Origin: Onstottus_B arcticum
GTDB taxonomy: Bacteria; Acidobacteriota; Blastocatellia; UBA7656
Length of the DNA: 64,000 nt
Assembly: GCA_038040485.1 (NCBI GenBank)
Contig: JBBPIE010000019.1
Span: 1 to 64,000, forward strand
Direction of reading: 5' to 3'
The notes below the pieces were generated by a model, which was not told the DNA's origin, made no database searches, and saw only the letters and a list, made by a program, of their open reading frames with translations. The first letter of the stretch is position 1, and each line of letters begins with the position of its first letter. The translations under genes were made by a program, and so were the position numbers. This document shows positions 33,423-42,138 of this stretch, piece after piece.

Positions 33423-34700
33423 ATGGCAGCATCACGAACCGCAAAGGCCCCCAAGAAAGACGCCAGCGTTCCCGCGCGAGCCGGCGTTGTGATGGCCATC
33501 CTCTTTCTCATCTTTTTTCTCGGCAACAGTGACAACCAGATGGCCCCGGTGCTTCTTCCGCTGATCGCCGGCGAGTTCAATCTCGACGCAGGCCAGATGG
33601 GTAGTTTGATGATTCCTGCGTACGCGCTTGCGGCTGCCACTGCCGCGTTGCTGGTCGGTCCGCTCTCCGACAGGTTTGGCCGAAGAAAGTTCCTGCTGAT
33701 TGCTTCAATCTTGTTTTGTCTTTCATTGCTTTCGGTCTTCTTGATACGCGATGCGCGTTTGCTTGCGGCTGCGCGAGTGTTCACCGGGCTGGCTTCTGGA
33801 ACGTTTTCGACATGCTCGATCGCATACGTCGCGAACTTTTTTCCTTACAGCCGGCGCGGCGCCGCGATGAGCGTAGTGCAAGCCGGCTACTTTGCCGCGC
33901 TGGTTGTCGGCGTGCCTGTAGCCGCCGTGCTGGCGCAGTGGCAGGGCTGGCGCACCAGCTTTGCATTTTTCGGAGCGCTCGCCGTCGTTGCCTTCGCGCT
34001 GGTTCTGTTTCTGCTGCCCGAAGACAGGCACGTCATCGAAGAAGATCTTTCGACAAGAGTAGCCCGCCCCTTCGATAACATCCGCGTAGTGTTCGAAACT
34101 CGCGAGCGGATCGCCGGCATTGCGGCTGCGTTCCTGGTCTCCGCTGGATTCGTTGGGTTCTTTTCTTATCTCGGCTCGTGGCTTCAGAAGAGCCTCGGGT
34201 TGAAGACTCGCGAGGTCGGTTTCTTCTTTATCATCGTCGGAGTAGCGTCGTTGATCGGTGCGCTTGCGGCCGGCCCCGTCTCGGACCGGTTCGGCAAGCA
34301 ACTGCTTTCGATAGTCAGCACCATCGTGCTCGCGTCGATGCTGTTCGTGATACCGCGTCTTGGCTGGGGAGTTGCGTTGTTCGCAACCTTCCTGACCGCC
34401 AGCCTCGCGTTCGCGTTTCGTCAGGGCCCGCTGCAAGCGCTCGCGACTCAGCTTGTGCCGCCGCGCGTGCAAGGCGCCTTCGTGGCCGTTCGCAACACCG
34501 CTTCGCAGATCGGCATCGCGGTTTCAGCGGCAGTAAGCGGCATGCTGTACAACAAGTTTGGCTACATCGCGGTTGGGGTGTTCAGCAGCATTGTCACTCT
34601 CGGAGCCGCCGTCTGCATCTTCATCATGAAAGAGCCGGCCGCCGATCGATCCACGCATCAGCCGCCGGCGGAGCTCGAACCTGAGGGGGAAACCTCGTGA
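33423..34700 (+). CDS. Major facilitator superfamily transporter
   Basis: This 425-residue protein has twelve predicted membrane helices. The loop 2-3 signature GPLSDRFGRRKFLLIAS and the equivalent in the second half (AGPVSDRFGKQLLSIVST) identify an MFS permease. An early NSDNQMAPVLLPLIAGEF fits the DHA1-like branch. Substrate cannot be predicted; drug or sugar-phosphate efflux are options. The start ATG 33423 lies close behind a candidate promoter. The stop overlaps the next gene's GTG by four bases, so the hydrolase is translationally coupled. Confidence 0.92.
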   Translation: MAASRTAKAPKKDASVPARAGVVMAILFLIFFLGNSDNQMAPVLLPLIAGEFNLDAGQMGSLMIPAYALAAATAALLVGPLSDRFGRRKFLLIASILFCLSLLSVFLIRDARLLAAARVFTGLASGTFSTCSIAYVANFFPYSRRGAAMSVVQAGYFAALVVGVPVAAVLAQWQGWRTSFAFFGALAVVAFALVLFLLPEDRHVIEEDLSTRVARPFDNIRVVFETRERIAGIAAAFLVSAGFVGFFSYLGSWLQKSLGLKTREVGFFFIIVGVASLIGALAAGPVSDRFGKQLLSIVSTIVLASMLFVIPRLGWGVALFATFLTASLAFAFRQGPLQALATQLVPPRVQGAFVAVRNTASQIGIAVSAAVSGMLYNKFGYIAVGVFSSIVTLGAAVCIFIMKEPAADRSTHQPPAELEPEGETS

Positions 34701-35665
34701 GCGCAACTGAAGCCAACCTGAATAACGAATCAACCCGCAAAAAACCTCGGCGCTGGCTGCGCATACTCAAGCGCGTTGTCATCACGCTGCTGATCATCGC
34801 CGTGGTTCTTGTGTTCGGCGTGTTTCCTTACTGGTTCTCGTCGATCGTCACGCGAGCGGGAACGCGGCCGGTGGACCGGCAGCTCACGTCAACGCCCGCC
34901 GACTCTGGCGCTCAGTTCAAAGACGTCGAGTTCCAAACCTCGGACGGAGTGAAGATCAGCGCGTGGCTGCTGCCGAGCCGCGGCAAGAACGCGACGATCG
35001 TCTACTCCCACGGGCTGTTTCGCTCGCGGCGGGAGCTTCTGGACCGCGCGATCGATCTTTGGAAGCTGGGGTACGGCGCGCTGCTTTACGACGCACGCAG
35101 CCACGGTGAAAGCGGCAAGGCGCCTGTGAGCATGGGCTACTGGGAACGCCTCGATTCGGAAGGCGCGGTCAGGTTTCTGCGCGAAGAGAGTCGCTCTGAG
35201 GATCGCATCGTGTTGTTCGGGATCTCGATGGGAGCTGCTGCGGCGTTGCTGGCAGCGGCCGAAACTCCGGAAGTCGCGGCAGTCATCTCGGACAGTTCGT
35301 TTATCAGCCTGGACGACACGATCAAACATCACGTCCGGTTGTTTCTGCGCCTTCCGAGTTTTCCGATGGCCAACGAGTTCGAGTTCTTCCTCGAACGCAA
35401 GGCTGGCTTTGATGCTTCGAAACTTGATGCGCTGGATGCAGTGAAGCGAATCGGCGACCGCCCGATCTTGTTTATCGCGGCGGCGCACGACCGAAGGATG
35501 CCTCCCGAGATCGCGCAGACTCTCTACAATGCCTCCGCAAGCCCGAGGCGAGATCTGCTTATAGTAGATGGTCCGGGCTCTGAGATTCACGCGCACGGGT
35601 ATCAGGCTAATCCGACACTCTATATCACACGAGTGGCTCAGTTTCTGGAGTCAGCGCTCAGATAG
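34697..35665 (+). CDS. Membrane-anchored alpha/beta hydrolase
   Basis: This 322-residue protein has one N-terminal membrane helix (VVITLLIIAVVLVFGVFPYW) and an outer alpha/beta-hydrolase domain. The triad is visible: Ser in LFGISMGAAAA, Asp in FIAAAHDRRMPPE and His in SEIHAHGYQ. YSHGLFRSRRE supplies the oxyanion region. It resembles the BEM46/YqkD-like serine hydrolases of unknown substrate. It starts with GTG in a GTGA overlap with the MFS gene, so the two probably act together, for example on exported esters. A perfect 32-bp-stem hairpin follows. Confidence 0.88.
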   Translation: MSATEANLNNESTRKKPRRWLRILKRVVITLLIIAVVLVFGVFPYWFSSIVTRAGTRPVDRQLTSTPADSGAQFKDVEFQTSDGVKISAWLLPSRGKNATIVYSHGLFRSRRELLDRAIDLWKLGYGALLYDARSHGESGKAPVSMGYWERLDSEGAVRFLREESRSEDRIVLFGISMGAAAALLAAAETPEVAAVISDSSFISLDDTIKHHVRLFLRLPSFPMANEFEFFLERKAGFDASKLDALDAVKRIGDRPILFIAAAHDRRMPPEIAQTLYNASASPRRDLLIVDGPGSEIHAHGYQANPTLYITRVAQFLESALR

Positions 35666-35700
35666 CGCATCGCGATCAATGCCTGTTTGGCAGCGGAATG

Positions 35701-35786
35701 AAAAACCGCCAAGCCGCAAAGAACGCCAAGATCATCGACAAGAACTCAATGAGAATCTTGGCGTTCTTTGCGGCTTGGCGGTTTTT
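35701..35786. terminator. Perfect 32-bp-stem hairpin (CCGCCAAGCCGCAAAG family, copy 1)
   Basis: Positions 35701-35732 are exactly complementary to 35755-35786, with a 22-base loop. The left arm starts AAAAACCGCCAAGCCGCAAA and the right arm ends in GGTTTTTT, giving a T-tract on both strands. It lies 36 bases after the hydrolase stop and could terminate transcription. A related copy is at 41890-41969. Confidence 0.85.
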
Positions 35787-35815
35787 TGATCGAGCAACAC
35801 GGCAAATCGTACAAT
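35786..35815 (+). promoter_or_regulatory. Candidate promoter of the UPF0182 gene
   Basis: TTGATC (35786-35791) is followed after 18 bases by TACAAT (35810-35815), 46 bases before the ATG and immediately after the hairpin. Confidence 0.4.
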
Positions 35816-35861
35816 ACCGTTTGTCTTTGCCTTTGCCTGTGCGCGTCTCTATGATGGGCAC

Positions 35862-38800
35862 ATGGAAGACGACCCCTTTGGCCCCAAGCTCATCGACATG
35901 AAGCCCCGCAAGCAAAGACGCGGGTTGTACATCATCGCCGCTGTCATAGTCGCGGTTCTTCTCTTCGGATCGAGGCTTCTCGATGTCTACATCGACGCGC
36001 TGTGGTTTTCATCCGTCGGTTACCCTGATGTCTATTGGTACAAGTTCCGCCTCGGAGCAGTCCTGTTTGTTGTGTTCTTCGCTCTCAGCTTCCTGATCGT
36101 GCGGTTTGCATTCGTGCTGTTAAACAAAGCGTTTCCGGAGTTGACCGAGCGGCCGCACTTGCGCGTTGCTTCAGTCGAAGACATCAAAGACATCAACTTC
36201 CTGCCGTGGATTTACCGTCCGGCTATATGGGTGATTTCAGCCGGGGTCGCGCTGCTCTCTGCCGTTGGCATGAGCCAGGAGTGGTCGCAGTTCGCGCTCT
36301 ATCTGCACGCACAACCGGCCGGCACGACTGATCCGGTATTCAACAACGACATCGGGTTTTATTTATTCAAACTCCCGGCGATCGAGCTTGTGTCGGGTTG
36401 GTTCCAGACGGTTGCGGTAGTCTTGTTCATCGCAGTAGCGGCTGCCTCGGCTTATGTCTGGTATCTCGAGCGGGTGAGAGGCGCAGTTTCTTCATTCACT
36501 CGTCGTCGAGCGACGATGGCGGTAAGTGCCGCGGGTATTCTTCTGACGCTGGCGTTTGCGTTTAGCACTTACCTCGATCGCTTCGACTTGTTGCACGGCC
36601 AGCACCGCTTGTTCACCGGAATCGACTACACCGACGCGAACGTGCGGCTGACGGCGATGAACGTGCTGATCGTTTTGTTCCTGTTGGGCGCGATCGTGCT
36701 GGCGGTCAATCTCTTAGTTCTGAAACAACCGCGAGTCATTGGCTGGCTGGCCGGCTCGGTTGCCGTTGTCTGGCTGCTGGGGCTCGCGCTTATCCCTCAG
36801 GTAGTCTCCTCATTCTCGGTCAAGCCAAACGAGCTTGCCAAAGAAGCTCCTTTCATCGACCACAACATCAAGATGACGCGGCAGGCGTTCGCAATCGACC
36901 GCTTTGAAGAACGCGCCGTTCAGCCGAGCGCGACGTTGAGTGTTGAGAAGCTTCAGAAGAATCGTGCGACGCTCGAGAACGTGCGGCTTTGGGACCGCGG
37001 CGCGCTTCGAGCCATCCTGAGTCAGATTCAGGAGATTCGCACTTACTACGATTTTCACCAGCCCGACGTGGATCGCTACCAGATCAACGGCAAACTCAAA
37101 CAAGTCATGCTCACCACCCGCGAGCTGAACACCGAGCAGTTGCCCGAACAGTCGCGCAACTGGATCAATCAGCACGTCGTCTACACTCACGGCTACGGGG
37201 TGACTATGAACTCGGTCAACGAGTTCACGCCGGAAGGTCAGCCTCATCTGCTGCTCAAGAACATGCCGATCGAAAGCGAAGTGGCGGAGTTGAAGGTGAC
37301 TCGTCCGGAAGTCTACTTCGGCGAACAGACGAACTCACACGTATACGTCCGCACGCAGCCGCAAGGCGCGACCCAGCCTGAGTTCAACTATCCCGCGGCC
37401 GACAACTCGGACTCGTATTCAACCTACGAGGGGAAAGGCGGGATTGAAGTCGGCGGCTTGATGCGCAAGCTCGCCCTGAGCATCTATCTCGGAGACGGTA
37501 CGAATCTGCTGTTCTCGGACTACATCAAATCGGACAGCCGGTTGCTAATGCGGCGAAACGTGATCGAACGGGTTCAGGCGATTGCGCCGTTCCTGACGTT
37601 CGAAGACGATCCCTACGTTGTCATAAGCCGCGACGGAAAGTTGTACTGGATGATCGACGCCTACACGACGTCGGACCGGTACCCGTATTCAGCGCAGTAC
37701 CGGGCAGGCAACCGCTCGATCAACTACATCCGCAACTCAGTGAAGGTGGTTGTTGACGCTTATGAAGGCGACGTGCGGTTCTATGTTTTCGACGAGCCGG
37801 TCGATCCGATCATCAAGGTCTATCAAGCGATCTTTCCTTCTCTGTTTCTGCCCGCAAGCGAAATGCCGGCCGACCTTCGAGAGCACGTGCGATACCCAAG
37901 CTTTCTATTGAACCTGCAAGCGCGCGTATACACGCTGTATCACATGCAGAACACGCAAACGTTTTACAATCACGAAGACGTTTGGGAGATCGCCGCAGCC
38001 GAGGGTTCAGCTCAGGGAGGAGCCGAACCGCCGCCGATGCAGCCTTATCACGTGTTGATGCAGTTGCCGGGCGAAGCTAATGCGGAGCTCGAGTTCGCGA
38101 GCGTCTTGCCGTTCACGCCCGCCGGCCCGGGGCGCAGCAACATGATCGGGTGGCTTGCGGCTCGCAGCGACGGCGCGAAGTACGGACACACGCTGGTGTA
38201 CAGCTTTCCAAAGAACGTGACGATCAACGGACCGGCTCAGATCAGGGCGCGTGTGAACCAGGACCCGCAGCTTTCGGGGCAGATGACTTTGTGGAACCAG
38301 CAAGGCTCGGAGCTGCTGCGCGGGAACTTGCTGGTGATACCGATAGAAGACTCGCTGATATACGTTGAAGCGTTTTATCTTCAGGCGTCGGGTGGGGCTT
38401 CGAAGCTGCCGGAGTTGAGACAAGTTGCGATCGCGACTCAAGACCGGCTCTCGGCGGCGAAGACTTTTGATGAAGCGCTCGCATCGTTGTTCCCGGGGTT
38501 CTCATTGCAAGGCGGCCCGCGCCCCGGTGAGCAAACGCGTCCCGGCGAGCAGCCTCCGACTCAAGCTCAGATGGCTTCGGGCCAAGCGAGTAATCAACCT
38601 TCGGGTCAAGGAGCAACGGATCAGAAAGCAACGGGTCAGGGTGCAGCAGGTCAGGGGGCGTCTCAGGGATCGCCTTCTCAGGGAGTTCCATCTCCGGGAG
38701 CCACTGGTCAAGGCGGACCGGGTGATGCTGAGACCCTGCGGCTCAGCCGGCAAGCGCTGCAGTTAATCTCGGACTACGAGCGACTGACCGCCGCGGGCAA

Positions 38801-38876
38801 ACACCGCGAAGCGGGAGAGAAGCTCGATCAGTTAAAAGCGACGCTCGACCAGCTCAATCGCAAACGCGGCGGCTAG
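35862..38876 (+). CDS. UPF0182 family membrane protein
   Basis: This 1004-residue protein has six to seven N-terminal membrane helices (about 22-310), including LYIIAAVIVAVLLFGSRLLD and IDALWFSSVGYPDVYWYKF, the latter characteristic of UPF0182. A large extracytoplasmic domain follows with QYRAGNRSINYIRNSVKVVV and DAYEGDVRFYVFDEPVDPI. The region about 885-955 is a low-complexity Gly/Gln/Ser/Pro linker, and a charged helix ends the protein. The family is widespread in actinobacteria, cyanobacteria and acidobacteria, but its function is unknown. Length is normal for the family. Confidence 0.92.
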   Translation: MEDDPFGPKLIDMKPRKQRRGLYIIAAVIVAVLLFGSRLLDVYIDALWFSSVGYPDVYWYKFRLGAVLFVVFFALSFLIVRFAFVLLNKAFPELTERPHLRVASVEDIKDINFLPWIYRPAIWVISAGVALLSAVGMSQEWSQFALYLHAQPAGTTDPVFNNDIGFYLFKLPAIELVSGWFQTVAVVLFIAVAAASAYVWYLERVRGAVSSFTRRRATMAVSAAGILLTLAFAFSTYLDRFDLLHGQHRLFTGIDYTDANVRLTAMNVLIVLFLLGAIVLAVNLLVLKQPRVIGWLAGSVAVVWLLGLALIPQVVSSFSVKPNELAKEAPFIDHNIKMTRQAFAIDRFEERAVQPSATLSVEKLQKNRATLENVRLWDRGALRAILSQIQEIRTYYDFHQPDVDRYQINGKLKQVMLTTRELNTEQLPEQSRNWINQHVVYTHGYGVTMNSVNEFTPEGQPHLLLKNMPIESEVAELKVTRPEVYFGEQTNSHVYVRTQPQGATQPEFNYPAADNSDSYSTYEGKGGIEVGGLMRKLALSIYLGDGTNLLFSDYIKSDSRLLMRRNVIERVQAIAPFLTFEDDPYVVISRDGKLYWMIDAYTTSDRYPYSAQYRAGNRSINYIRNSVKVVVDAYEGDVRFYVFDEPVDPIIKVYQAIFPSLFLPASEMPADLREHVRYPSFLLNLQARVYTLYHMQNTQTFYNHEDVWEIAAAEGSAQGGAEPPPMQPYHVLMQLPGEANAELEFASVLPFTPAGPGRSNMIGWLAARSDGAKYGHTLVYSFPKNVTINGPAQIRARVNQDPQLSGQMTLWNQQGSELLRGNLLVIPIEDSLIYVEAFYLQASGGASKLPELRQVAIATQDRLSAAKTFDEALASLFPGFSLQGGPRPGEQTRPGEQPPTQAQMASGQASNQPSGQGATDQKATGQGAAGQGASQGSPSQGVPSPGATGQGGPGDAETLRLSRQALQLISDYERLTAAGKHREAGEKLDQLKATLDQLNRKRGG

Positions 38877-39116
38877 CGATTTCACATAACGATCTGCGTT
38901 CATTCGCGTTGATCCGCGGCCTCGTCATCTGCGTCGCGCCTACAAGCATTCGATTCGAAAACGTGTCCTCTCGCCGATGCACCGGCCGATTCCATCACTC
39001 ATTCCGTGAGACCATAGACTCTGATTGTCAACTTGCTCACCAAGGTGAAGCTCCGTAGTAAAGGCTGGTCTTGGCCCAAGAGATTCCAAACCGCGGACAA
39101 CGTCTCTCGACGTAAG

Positions 39117-39190
39117 CCTCTGCGTCTTCGCGTCTTGCGGTTAGTTGCATTTCGCGCTTGGCTAACCGCAGAGATGCAAAGACGCAGAGG
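39117..39190. repeat. AACCGCAGAG-family hairpin, copy 2
   Basis: The arm at 39117-39144 (CCTCTGCGTCTTCGCGTC...) is inverted at 39162-39190 (CTAACCGCAGAGATGCAAAG...), with a 17-base loop and a few mismatches. It sits in the 500-base gap between UPF0182 and the ADOP permease. The rest of 38877-39376 shows no gene, tRNA or other structure that I can support. Confidence 0.75.
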
Positions 39191-39376
39191 TTTGCGCAGA
39201 GAGGACCATTGATCCGGCGGTCTCCTACGCGGGCTCGCCGGCTGCGTTCCCGTGGACCTAACCAAGCGCACCTTCCCCCCTTGCGACGTTTCCTCGACAA
39301 GCGCCACTAACCGGAGACTCAGCTTTCGGGTAACGTGTGTTTAGCAATCAGGTCTAATGCTGCGGGAGGTCACCCA

Positions 39377-41821
39377 ATGGAATCTATCTGGCAAGACTTG
39401 CGGTACGGCGCGAGGCTGTTGATCAACAAGCCCGGTTTCACTCTGGTCGCAGTCGTTACGCTCGCCCTCGGAATTGGCGCTAACACTGCAGTCTTCAGCG
39501 TCGTCAACGCTTTGCTCCTGCGGCCGCTGCCGTTTCGCGAGCCGGACAGACTCGTGTGGATCGCTAGCGGCGCAAGCAAACCGGCCAGCGGCCTGGTCGC
39601 GGCTGAGGCCGATCTGTCTTCGGTTACGACTCAGGTCGGAAACTTCTCCGATTGGAAGCGGATGAATGAGTCTTTCGAAGACCTCGCCGCTTACTTTGCG
39701 TTTTTCGACTACGGCGGATACACGCTCACGGGCAGCGGTGAGCCCGAGCGCCTCAGAGGAGTCGGTGTGTCGCAGAACTTTCTTCCACTTCTCGGAGTCA
39801 GTCCAGTAATCGGGCGACAGTTTCAGGACGACGAATGCGTTTGGAATGGCAAAGGAGCCGCACTGTTGAGCTACGGGTTTTGGACTCGCCGGTTTGGGGC
39901 CGATCCTGGCATTGTTGGGAAGTCAATAACGCTCAACAACGAGGCCAGCACTGTTGTCGGAGTTCTGCCGGCCTCGTTCGACTTCGGGACGATCTTCTCT
40001 CCGGGCTCTCAAATAGATTTGCTGGTTCCTTTCCCGATCTGCGAACAGACCGATCGATGGGGAAACACGCTCGCGGTAGTCGGGCGGCTAAAACCCGGAG
40101 TGACGCTCGAGAGCGCGCAAGCGGAGTTCGACGTGATCGCCCCGCAAGTTCAGCAGCAGCATCCGGAGCGAAACGACAACGGAGCCGTGCTCTCGAGCTT
40201 GCAAGAACGAATCAGCGGTCGGCTTCGTCCCGCTTTCCTGGTGCTCTTTGGGGCGGTCGGTTGTGTGTTACTGATCGCTTGCACGAATCTTTCGAACCTC
40301 TTGCTGGCGCGAGCTACTTCGCGGCGAAAAGAGATAGCGATAAGAGTCGCGCTGGGCGCCGATCGGTCTCGGCTGGTCCGGCAGATGCTGACTGAGAGTC
40401 TCCTGCTGGCTTGTTGTGGAGCGGCGCTTGGGCTGCCGCTCGCCTTCATCGCAACGCGAACGCTTGCAGCCACGCAGGCAATCAGCATCCCGCTGTTGAA
40501 GACTGTGAGTCTCGACGGCACCGCGCTTGTCTTCACTCTGCTTGCGGCTTTGCTGACCGGATTGCTTTTTGGAGTCGTGCCCGCGCTTCAGGTTTCGCGC
40601 TGGGACGTGCACGCGAGTTTGAAGGAAGCGAGCCGCGGATCGAGCGAAGGCGGCCGCGGAGCGTGGATTCGAGGCACGCTGGTCGTGACGGAAGTCGCGC
40701 TCGCCTGTGTTCTCCTTGTGGGCGCGGGACTGTTGATTCGAAGCTTTCTTCGGCTGCTGGAGGTTGATCCGGGATTCCGCCCCGAACAGACCGCGTCCTG
40801 GCGAGTCGAACCCAGCGGTACGTATGAGACCACTGAGCAAAAGCTCGGACTGTTCGGTCAGCTTGTCCGGAAGGTCGAGGCGATCCCGGGAGTCGAGTCT
40901 GTTGGGTTAACGGATTCATTGCCGTTGGGACGAAATCGAAATTGGGGAGTTCGGGCGAAGGGCCAGCCGAACACTCCGGAAAACTGGCAGGGCGCGTTTC
41001 CGCATATGATTGACCCGGGATACATTCGGGCAATGAGAATCCCGCTGCGCGCGGGTCGAGAGTTCACGGAGCACGACGACGCCAAAAGCCAAAAGGTGTT
41101 GGTTGTTAACGAGACGATGGCGAAGCGGTTGTGGCCCGATCGCGACCCAATTGGGCAGATTGCGCTGAACGGGCGCGAAGAGTGGCAGGTAGTCGGCGTA
41201 GTCGGCGACGTCCGGCACGGAGCATTGGAGCAAAAGGCAAATCTGGAGATGTACTTTCCAATAAAGCAACAACGCGACTGGGGTGGGATGGATATGGTCG
41301 TAAGGGCGAATCGCCCAATCGAGTCACTCGTGTCCAGTGTTCGCTCTGCGCTGCAAAGCGTCGATGCTGATTTGCCTAACAGCGAGTTTCAAACTCTGGA
41401 CCAACTAGTCGGGCAGGCTGTTTCGCCTCGGCGGTTCGTGACCGTAGTGCTGGGCGGCTTCTCGGTCCTTGCCCTGACTCTTGCTATGCTGGGGATCTAT
41501 GGAGTCGTTTCGTACTCAGTCACTCAGCGCACAAACGAGATCGGCATTCGCATCGCGCTCGGAGCGCAGACGCTCGGGGTCTTGAAGCTGATCATCGGGC
41601 AGGGAGCAAGGCTGGTTGCGATCGGCTTGGGGATCGGGCTTGCGGCTGCGTTTGCATTGACGCGCATGTTGTCGAGCCTGCTGTTTGGGGTTGGCGCCAC
41701 CGATCCAGTCACGTTTTTGGGCATTGCTGTGTTGCTGACAACCGTGGCTCTGTTGGCGTGCTATGTCCCGGCGCGAAGAGCGACGAAGGTGGACCCGATG
41801 GTCGCGCTGCGCGAAGAGTAA
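39377..41821 (+). CDS. ADOP-type MacB/FtsX-like ABC permease without ATPase
   Basis: This 814-residue permease begins MESIWQDLRYGARLLINKPG and continues TLALGIGANTAVFSVVNALL, diagnostic of the duplicated orphan permeases common in Acidobacteria. It has two MacB_PCD periplasmic domains (about 60-260 and 470-650) and two FtsX blocks of membrane helices: SRRKEIAIRVALGADRSRLV in the first half and TNEIGIRIALGAQTLGVL in the second. A C-terminal PARRATKVDPMVALREE closes it. ATG 39377 follows GGGAGGT. No ATP-binding subunit is adjacent. Such proteins may export peptides or act in envelope signalling; the partner ATPase is unknown. Confidence 0.95.
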   Translation: MESIWQDLRYGARLLINKPGFTLVAVVTLALGIGANTAVFSVVNALLLRPLPFREPDRLVWIASGASKPASGLVAAEADLSSVTTQVGNFSDWKRMNESFEDLAAYFAFFDYGGYTLTGSGEPERLRGVGVSQNFLPLLGVSPVIGRQFQDDECVWNGKGAALLSYGFWTRRFGADPGIVGKSITLNNEASTVVGVLPASFDFGTIFSPGSQIDLLVPFPICEQTDRWGNTLAVVGRLKPGVTLESAQAEFDVIAPQVQQQHPERNDNGAVLSSLQERISGRLRPAFLVLFGAVGCVLLIACTNLSNLLLARATSRRKEIAIRVALGADRSRLVRQMLTESLLLACCGAALGLPLAFIATRTLAATQAISIPLLKTVSLDGTALVFTLLAALLTGLLFGVVPALQVSRWDVHASLKEASRGSSEGGRGAWIRGTLVVTEVALACVLLVGAGLLIRSFLRLLEVDPGFRPEQTASWRVEPSGTYETTEQKLGLFGQLVRKVEAIPGVESVGLTDSLPLGRNRNWGVRAKGQPNTPENWQGAFPHMIDPGYIRAMRIPLRAGREFTEHDDAKSQKVLVVNETMAKRLWPDRDPIGQIALNGREEWQVVGVVGDVRHGALEQKANLEMYFPIKQQRDWGGMDMVVRANRPIESLVSSVRSALQSVDADLPNSEFQTLDQLVGQAVSPRRFVTVVLGGFSVLALTLAMLGIYGVVSYSVTQRTNEIGIRIALGAQTLGVLKLIIGQGARLVAIGLGIGLAAAFALTRMLSSLLFGVGATDPVTFLGIAVLLTTVALLACYVPARRATKVDPMVALREE

Positions 41822-41889
41822 GAAAGAGTCGAGTGAATTCTGGATACTGTCCCGAATTCGTGTTGGTCTGGTTTGGCAGCGAAACGACT

Positions 41890-41969
41890 AACCGCCAAGC
41901 CGCAAAGCGCGCCAAGATTTTCATCAGCTCCGGTTGATGATCTTGGCGTTCTTTGCGGCTTGGCGGTTT
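41890..41969. repeat. CCGCCAAGCCGCAAAG-family hairpin, copy 2
   Basis: The arm at 41890-41918 (AACCGCCAAGCCGCAAAGCG...) pairs with 41940-41969, with two mismatches. The sequence matches the 35701-35786 element. It lies after the ADOP permease. The rest of the 317-base gap shows no gene. Confidence 0.8.
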
Positions 41970-42138
41970 CCTCTCAAGCAACCGAGAAATAGGCCGCTGC
42001 TCATGAGCCCCGAGTTATGCCTCGAACCTCCACAATCGTGAAGTGAGCTTGAGTGCCATCCACTCATTGCCTATGATGTTCGTCCGCGTCACAAGCTGAC
42101 CAGTGGTTAACACTAAGCCTCGAATAGGAGAGCTGAAA

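Noticed and set aside
38877..39376. tRNA or other structured RNA gene in the 500-base gap
   Set aside because: I found no T-loop or anticodon-arm pattern; the only structure is the AACCGCAGAG hairpin.
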